NCBI GenBank assembly: GCA_903953145.1
Contig: CAJBIL010000319.1
Location: 1 to 5,874, forward strand
Reading direction: 5' to 3'
Source: an uncultured beta proteobacterium
Lineage (GTDB): Bacteria; Pseudomonadota; Gammaproteobacteria; Burkholderiales; Rhodocyclaceae
DNA length: 5,874 nt
Part shown: positions 5,767-5,874 of the stretch, in pieces
How positions within the stretch are numbered: position 1 is the stretch's first letter
Layout: every line of letters begins with the position of its first letter
Notes under the pieces: generated by a model
The model's input: the letters and a program-made list of their open reading frames with translations, nothing else
Databases searched by the model: none
What the model was told of the DNA's origin: nothing
Position numbers and translations under genes: made by a program

Positions 5767-5874
5767 TGCGTGGTTCGTTGCCGACTGGCCGGTGCCGGCA
5801 ACGGTGCGCAGCCGGGTAACAACCCGCCAGGGCGGGGTGAGCGGTGGCGCTTACGCCAGCCTCAATCTAGGCGA
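5759..5874 (+). CDS. pgeF: PgeF/YfiH family (laccase-domain, purine nucleoside phosphorylase) protein, N-terminal part, cut by window end
   Basis: Only 38 residues are visible, in a frame one base on from rluD, beginning MNDAWFVADWPVPATVRSRV and followed by TTRQGGVSGGAYASLNLG. The start of the family, with W-P near the N-terminus, then T-R-x-GGVS and Y-x-SLNLG, is closely matched (E. coli YfiH has the same pattern). Members are cytoplasmic copper/zinc-binding proteins described as purine nucleoside phosphorylases/adenosine deaminases; E. coli PgeF has also been linked to correcting mis-incorporated serine in peptidoglycan precursors. The ATG at 5759-5761 overlaps the end of rluD by 8 bases, and no clear Shine-Dalgarno is close, so translation is probably coupled to rluD. 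The rluD-pgeF order is the same as in E. coli. Confidence 0.88.
   Translation, partial: MNDAWFVADWPVPATVRSRVTTRQGGVSGGAYASLNLG

Noticed and set aside
1..5874. Mobile element, CRISPR, tRNA or defence-system content
   Set aside because: No inverted terminal repeats, integrase or transposase, spaced repeats or tRNA-like fold was seen. Every base outside short gaps is explained by housekeeping or signalling genes.

Overview
The window looks like ordinary chromosomal sequence from a Gram-negative proteobacterium, most likely a betaproteobacterium (Rhodocyclales or Nitrosomonadales type). The grounds are a moderately GC-rich coding style, a BamD/ComL lipoprotein divergent from rluD-pgeF (the order also found in Escherichia coli), and a soluble Ser/Thr kinase fused to HDOD and GAF domains. 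The assignment rests on protein character and gene order only, because no database search was possible. I see no RNA gene, insertion sequence, CRISPR array or phage-like region, and no gene-free stretch longer than about 100 bases.

Layout, left to right. Bases 1-804 hold the C-terminal part of an acetyl-CoA hydrolase/CoA-transferase whose beginning lies outside the window. A 90-base gap with no convincing promoter or terminator follows. Bases 895-1320 encode a small DUF3293 protein. Thirty bases later, at 1351-3768, comes an 805-residue protein with an intact Ser/Thr kinase domain, an HDOD domain with a degenerate HD pair, a low-complexity linker and a GAF domain. It ends 21 bases from the end of bamD, which runs the opposite way (3790-4584, minus strand). 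bamD is divergent from rluD (4615-5766, plus strand), and the start of pgeF/yfiH (5759 to the window end) overlaps the last 8 bases of rluD.

How the genes relate. The DUF3293 gene and the kinase are close and co-directional, so they may share a transcript. The kinase protein is a plausible cytoplasmic signalling hub: GAF as input, HDOD as a protein-interaction or regulatory module, and kinase as output. Its targets cannot be read from the sequence. bamD builds the outer-membrane beta-barrel machine, rluD modifies 23S rRNA, and pgeF is a purine nucleoside phosphorylase/laccase-domain protein associated with nucleotide handling and, in E. coli, peptidoglycan fidelity. The bamD/rluD start region is tight: a perfect TATAAT on the minus strand and a 9-base direct repeat both lie inside the apparent 5' coding part of rluD.

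No clearly new system stands out. The items most worth a second look are the kinase-HDOD-GAF fusion beside DUF3293, the compact bamD/rluD divergent control region, and the in-frame 9-base repeat at the rluD-pgeF junction.
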